Source: Microthrixaceae bacterium
GTDB lineage: Bacteria > Actinomycetota > Acidimicrobiia > Acidimicrobiales > Iamiaceae
Reading direction: 5' to 3'
Assembly (NCBI GenBank): GCA_016702505.1
Contig: JADJDU010000021.1
Location: forward strand, 1 to 5,784
Length of the DNA stretch: 5,784 nt
A program made the translations under genes and the position numbers. Each line of letters begins with the position of its first letter. Positions within the stretch are counted from its first letter, which is position 1. Positions 4,767 through 5,784 of this stretch are shown in pieces. The notes below the pieces were generated by a model that saw only the letters and a list, made by a program, of their open reading frames with translations, was not told the DNA's origin and ran no database searches.

Positions 4767-5784
4767 CCGTGACGCCGCAGCCTGAAGCGTCCGCCGCAGG
4801 TTGAGCGAAATAGCCTCGGAGAGTCATCGACGTCCTCGACCCCGCAGCCATCGCCAATCGAGCCATGACATCAGCGGAGGTGCGCTGGCCCGCGTAGACA
4901 ACCCCGTCGATGACCCCCAGGTCGGGCAGCATCGCTCCGTCGAACCCACCTGTCGGGATGCTTCCGCGGAGCCGCCGGTCGGACAGGCTCGCGCATAGCC
5001 CGATCAACGACGTCTTGCCTGCCCCGGGACCGCCAACGACGATCCGGGACCGGGTGTCGGTGCCACTATTCAGCCAGGCAGCCAGATCGGTCAACGCATT
5101 CCGTCGGCCGATGAAGTCATCGGCTGCTTTGGGCAAGAACCGATCTCGCCGGTCGGTGTCTTCATCTGCTTCCAGCTTCCGCCGGACCCGGTAGCGGGCC
5201 TCTTCCAAGGGCTCGTCGATGAGCTCGGGATCCCGATCCGGGTTAGGGAAGAAGGCCAATGACGCGACGTTGCCAAAGACGGGGAGGTACCCGACCTGCT
5301 GCGGCTGCCCTGCTTGGGCGTCGATCTTCAGTACGTTCATGATCGAGTCGATGCCCACCGTTGGCTGGCCGCGACCGGCCGCCGCTGGAGACGTCGCAGC
5401 AGCCACGAACGCAGACGTGAACTGGGCCGGGTATGCCTCGGTTCGTGGCAGCGCCGAGGCGATCAGTGCTGCGCCTGCGCCAACGGCAACCCGACTGGGT
5501 CCCAGCCTCCAGTTCGGCGGGTGTCGTTTGAAGTCGATCACGGCGTCGCCCGAATAGCAGGTGTCGAGGATGAGTATCAATCGGCGGATCGTGGTTTGCG
5601 TCAACAGCCAGTCCGCGACGTCGTCTATCTTCACCCCGGTCCCGGCCAGGTCGGCCTGGTCAGCGTCGGAGGCCAGGAAGCGGTATTCGCGGACGTTGTC
5701 CTCCAGGTCCACCAGCTCGCCGTGCCCGGCCAGGTACACCACGACATAGTCGTCGGGATGCCGCTCGGGTTGGAGGGCGAAAGC
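4714..5784 (-). CDS. Caspase-like peptidase domain plus N-terminal half of STAND ATPase (segment 1)
   Basis: Open from the right edge; the true start lies outside the window. The GTG at 5742 is internal, since the frame reads ERHPDDYVVVYLAGHGE through it. Counting from 5742, the catalytic His is H7 in AGHGE and the catalytic Cys is C62 in LILDTCYSGDA (codon 5557-5559), the His/Cys dyad of peptidase clan CD, family C14-like caspases. The C-terminal part of the protease fold (ALIASALPRTEAY; FTSAF; SLAFFPNP) ends near residue 170. After a charged linker, DDFIGRRNALTDL opens the ATPase and GGPGAGKT (237-244, Lys243) is Walker A. The authentic reading ends near residue 301 (about 4840); the Gly/Arg-rich tail from there to 4714 is out of frame. 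Both catalytic residues and the P-loop are present, so the protease could be active. What precedes residue 1 is unknown. Confidence 0.88.
   Translation of the reverse strand, partial: AFALQPERHPDDYVVVYLAGHGELVDLEDNVREYRFLASDADQADLAGTGVKIDDVADWLLTQTTIRRLILILDTCYSGDAVIDFKRHPPNWRLGPSRVAVGAGAALIASALPRTEAYPAQFTSAFVAAATSPAAAGRGQPTVGIDSIMNVLKIDAQAGQPQQVGYLPVFGNVASLAFFPNPDRDPELIDEPLEEARYRVRRKLEADEDTDRRDRFLPKAADDFIGRRNALTDLAAWLNSGTDTRSRIVVGGPGAGKTSLIGLCASLSDRRLRGSIPTGGFDGAMLPDLGVIDGVVYAGQRTSADVMARLAMAAGSRTSMTLRGYFAQPAADASGCGVTGGRASADGGGGRTGRGR
4821..4844 (-). other. Frame break inside the ATPase domain
   Basis: Between LAMAAG (segment 1) and SEAISLNLRR (segment 2) the frame changes. The middle frame reads GVEDVDD, so the smoothest repair is two missing bases, one in the CCCC run 4840-4843 and one near 4823. 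A single extra base near 4823-4826 would also restore the frame. Confidence 0.65.

Larger units (their letters stand above)
912..5784 (-). pseudogene. Caspase-like / STAND (NACHT-type) ATPase / WD40-array protein, frameshifted and 5' partial
   Basis: One gene read right to left, broken into several frames. Domain order from the N-terminus: caspase-like peptidase (about 5330-5784, continuing past the edge), P-loop NTPase with Walker A near 5010-5035 and Walker B near 4725-4745, winged-helix and helical linker to about 3700, 19 near-identical WD40 blades (1131-3700), and a diverged cap to TGA 912-914. Undoing the frame breaks (two missing bases at 4823-4843, one each at 3473, 3387, 2637 and 1087, seven extra at 2369, and a self-cancelling pair at 1808-1822) gives 1,624 codons including the stop, in phase from the right edge to 912. 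STAND ATPases with effector and WD40 domains act as ligand-triggered switches; here the WD array would sense, the ATPase oligomerise and the caspase cleave targets. Every break but the 7-bp one is a 1-bp change, most in C/G runs, so sequencing error is as likely as real decay. Mechanism is inferred from the family. Confidence 0.85.

Overview
This window comes from a very GC-rich bacterium. The G/C-loaded third codon positions and the family types suggest an actinomycete, but the genus cannot be told. It looks like accessory DNA. It holds the 3' end of a phage/ICE-type tyrosine integrase, a small excisionase-like helix-turn-helix gene, and one very large minus-strand gene that fills about 85% of the window. 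No tRNA, rRNA, CRISPR array or insertion sequence was seen.

Layout: (1) 1-524, plus strand, catalytic half of a tyrosine recombinase whose N-terminus lies left of the window. (2) 537-731, minus strand, a 64-residue excisionase/MerR-like DNA-binding protein, convergent with the integrase and with a clear ribosome binding site. (3) 732-911, non-coding. (4) 912-5784, minus strand, a caspase-like protease, STAND/NACHT-type ATPase and WD40 protein, truncated by the right window edge. Its domain order from the N-terminus is: caspase-like protease (His in AGHGE, Cys in LDTCYSG), P-loop ATPase (Walker A GGPGAGKT, Walker B VVVDALDEA), winged-helix/helical linker, 19 near-identical 45-residue WD40 blades, and a diverged C-terminal cap.

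The large gene is not one open frame as given. Single-base contractions, mostly in C/G runs, lie near 4823-4843, 3473, 3387, 2637 and 1087. There is also a 7-bp out-of-frame insertion at 2364-2375 and a compensating +1/-1 pair at 1808-1822. Undoing these changes gives one coherent reading of about 1,623 residues inside the window. It includes a C-terminal tail at 912-1085 that lies beyond the apparent stop at 1043. Whether this is a decaying gene or a sequence with consensus errors in homopolymers cannot be decided from the sequence alone.

The most interesting signal is in the WD40 array. The backbone is almost invariant from blade to blade, while substitutions cluster at three residues after the GH, one residue after the next V, and the two residues flanking the D after SGS. 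This conserved backbone with hypervariable loop positions is the pattern known from fungal NLR-type HET proteins and suggests a diversifying recognition surface. With the caspase effector, the STAND switch and the nearby integrase, the gene is best read as a mobile, NLR-like recognition and cell-death (probably anti-phage) gene. That function is inference.
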